From assembly GCF_008761635.1 (NCBI RefSeq), contig NZ_CP044344.1:496001-560000 (forward strand): 64,000 nucleotides of DNA, read 5' to 3'. Source of the stretch: Nocardioides cynanchi. GTDB lineage: Bacteria > Actinomycetota > Actinomycetes > Propionibacteriales > Nocardioidaceae. The position numbers and the translations under genes were made by a program. Positions 63,099 to 64,000 of the stretch are shown here, in pieces; position 1 is the stretch's first letter; each line of letters opens with the position of its first letter. The notes below the pieces were generated by a model, which did not search any database, was not told the origin of the DNA, and was given only the letters and a program-made list of their open reading frames with translations.

Positions 63099-63905
63099 TC
63101 ACTGCTCATTCGACTGCGACACCCGGGAAGGCGGATACGTTGAACCGTCTACAAGGGCCCGCTTGCCCAAGGGTGCGGTGAGATGCAGATCGACGTTGAC
63201 AGGCCGACTGCCAACGCAATCTTGCATCCCTTGGGGCGCCGTAGCCGTCCAGTAGACGGTCACAGTTGTGCGCGTCTCTCGTACCTTTGGCGTGTGCAGG
63301 AAGGGGCGCGGATCGCGTCCACTTGAGCACTCCTGCTCGGTCACCCCTACCTTCGGGTTGGTTGTGTTGCGATCGAGACCTCCATCCGGAGAGGTCACCG
63401 CGACCCACTCATCACCGCTAGGCAGTACGGGCGCCAGGTGACACTCACCGCCGCCCACCCAGTTCCAAGCTCCCTCGTGACCCTGGATCTCAAAGAAGGT
63501 CGCTCCCTTAGCGGGACCTTCCTCTGTCCAACGTCCCAAGCCCAGGGTGTAGGTGTCGCCGTCGACGCGAAGCACGCGCCAACGAGTTGCAGTTGCGCCG
63601 TTCTTCAAGAACGACATCGACAGTTCGCTGTTGTGCTTCGGGTTGGCCAGCAGGCTCGTGAAAGCATCTGTCACCTGCGCCTGGGTTAAGACGCCGGGGA
63701 TCCCGTCCGGCATCACCGCAGCGGGCCACCCCTGGGTGCCGGCACAGCCGACCTGCACCACGCCGCTCTGAGCAACGTCCCTTTGATATGTCGACCCCGT
63801 CTGCTCCGCTGCGGGGGACTTGGAGGTTGTGCTCGAGCCGCAACCAACCATCACGGGGACTAGGCCGATCAGCATCAGCCCTTGGCGCCTGCCCCGTCGA
63901 TCCAC
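63099..63905 (-). CDS. Hypothetical lipoprotein
   Basis: 268 residues from GTG. Signal with lipobox VMVGC (LIGLVPVMVGCG), a Ser/Thr/Gln linker, then a globular domain with several cysteines (VQVGCAGTQ, GGECHLAP, TEQECSSG, QDCVGSRP) that may form disulfides. No family recognised. Codon and base use is less G+C-rich than in the core part of the window. Confidence 0.75.
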   Translation of the reverse strand: MDRRGRRQGLMLIGLVPVMVGCGSSTTSKSPAAEQTGSTYQRDVAQSGVVQVGCAGTQGWPAAVMPDGIPGVLTQAQVTDAFTSLLANPKHNSELSMSFLKNGATATRWRVLRVDGDTYTLGLGRWTEEGPAKGATFFEIQGHEGAWNWVGGGECHLAPVLPSGDEWVAVTSPDGGLDRNTTNPKVGVTEQECSSGRDPRPFLHTPKVRETRTTVTVYWTATAPQGMQDCVGSRPVNVDLHLTAPLGKRALVDGSTYPPSRVSQSNEQ

Positions 63906-64000
63906 GTCTCGAGTATTGAGCCTTCACTGGCCCGTGTCGGCGTGATCAGCAGATCGTGAGCAACCTGAGATGTGCGAACACCAAGACCGAGTGATCTCTC

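Overview
This 64 kb window is high-G+C actinobacterial chromosome. The 16S rRNA text, the complete Wood-Werkman transcarboxylase gene set, the FasR/FabD/FabH/AcpP/FabF/AccD lipid operon and the actinobacteria-only families (DUF3145, DUF3052, Holin-X, DUF3618) point to Propionibacteriales, most likely Nocardioidaceae (Nocardioides or a relative). Most of it is ordinary core genome with dense, often overlapping genes. No CRISPR array, transposase, integrase or plasmid replication gene was seen.

Layout. 1-10 kb: 3' part of glyS, a lipoprotein, dusB, a secreted peptidase-like protein, dgt, a four-gene minus-strand membrane module (Holin-X, DUF3618, YihY, YtxH-like), dnaG and tRNA-Asn. 10-15.5 kb: a wax ester synthase/DGAT, a reductase, a PIG-L deacetylase, an APH-fold kinase, a microprotein and a PAP2 enzyme. 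15.6-19.4 kb: transcarboxylase 5S, 12S, a small associated protein, the 1.3S biotin carrier, then tRNA-Met(CAT). 19.4-20.8 kb: a segment bounded by a 24-bp direct repeat of the tRNA-Met 3' end, carrying one gene for an E2-like protein that lacks both the lipoyl lysine and the catalytic histidine. 21-26 kb: a SEC-C protein, then WS/DGAT, bifunctional aldehyde/alcohol dehydrogenase and SRPBCC protein in tandem. 26-30.6 kb: a second copy of the microprotein family, a receptor Ser/Thr kinase, a YjbR-like protein, tyrS and an FMN hydroxy-acid oxidase.

30.6-36.6 kb is a complete 16S-23S-5S operon with no spacer tRNA and unusually G-rich spacers. A TPR protein and DUF3145 follow, then the minus-strand operon fasR-fabD-fabH-acpP-fabF-accD (38.8-45.3 kb), an alpha/beta hydrolase and aceE. 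49-56 kb holds DUF3052, an acyl-CoA synthetase and a peroxiredoxin in one overlapping chain, tRNA-Val, a ZIP metal transporter with an IdeR/DtxR-like iron box, a second acyl-CoA synthetase and a NIF3 protein. 56-61.5 kb holds a zinc-ribbon protein, RNase HI/phosphatase, yaaA, an RNB exonuclease, a candidate C-rich small RNA and an aldo/keto reductase. The last 2.5 kb is looser, with small lipoproteins, a probable broken gene, hairpins and a direct repeat, and looks like the edge of an accessory region.

Working together: AceE makes acetyl-CoA; AccD, FabD, FabH, AcpP and FabF turn it into fatty acids under FasR; acyl-CoA synthetases and two WS/DGATs feed acyl chains into storage lipid, with the AdhE-like enzyme a possible source of alcohol for wax esters. 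Transcarboxylase links methylmalonyl-CoA and pyruvate. The least expected items are the FabD fused to a carrier-like domain whose attachment lysine is arginine, the tRNA-Met-flanked dead-E2 segment, the C8-loop small RNA candidate and the two-copy microprotein family.
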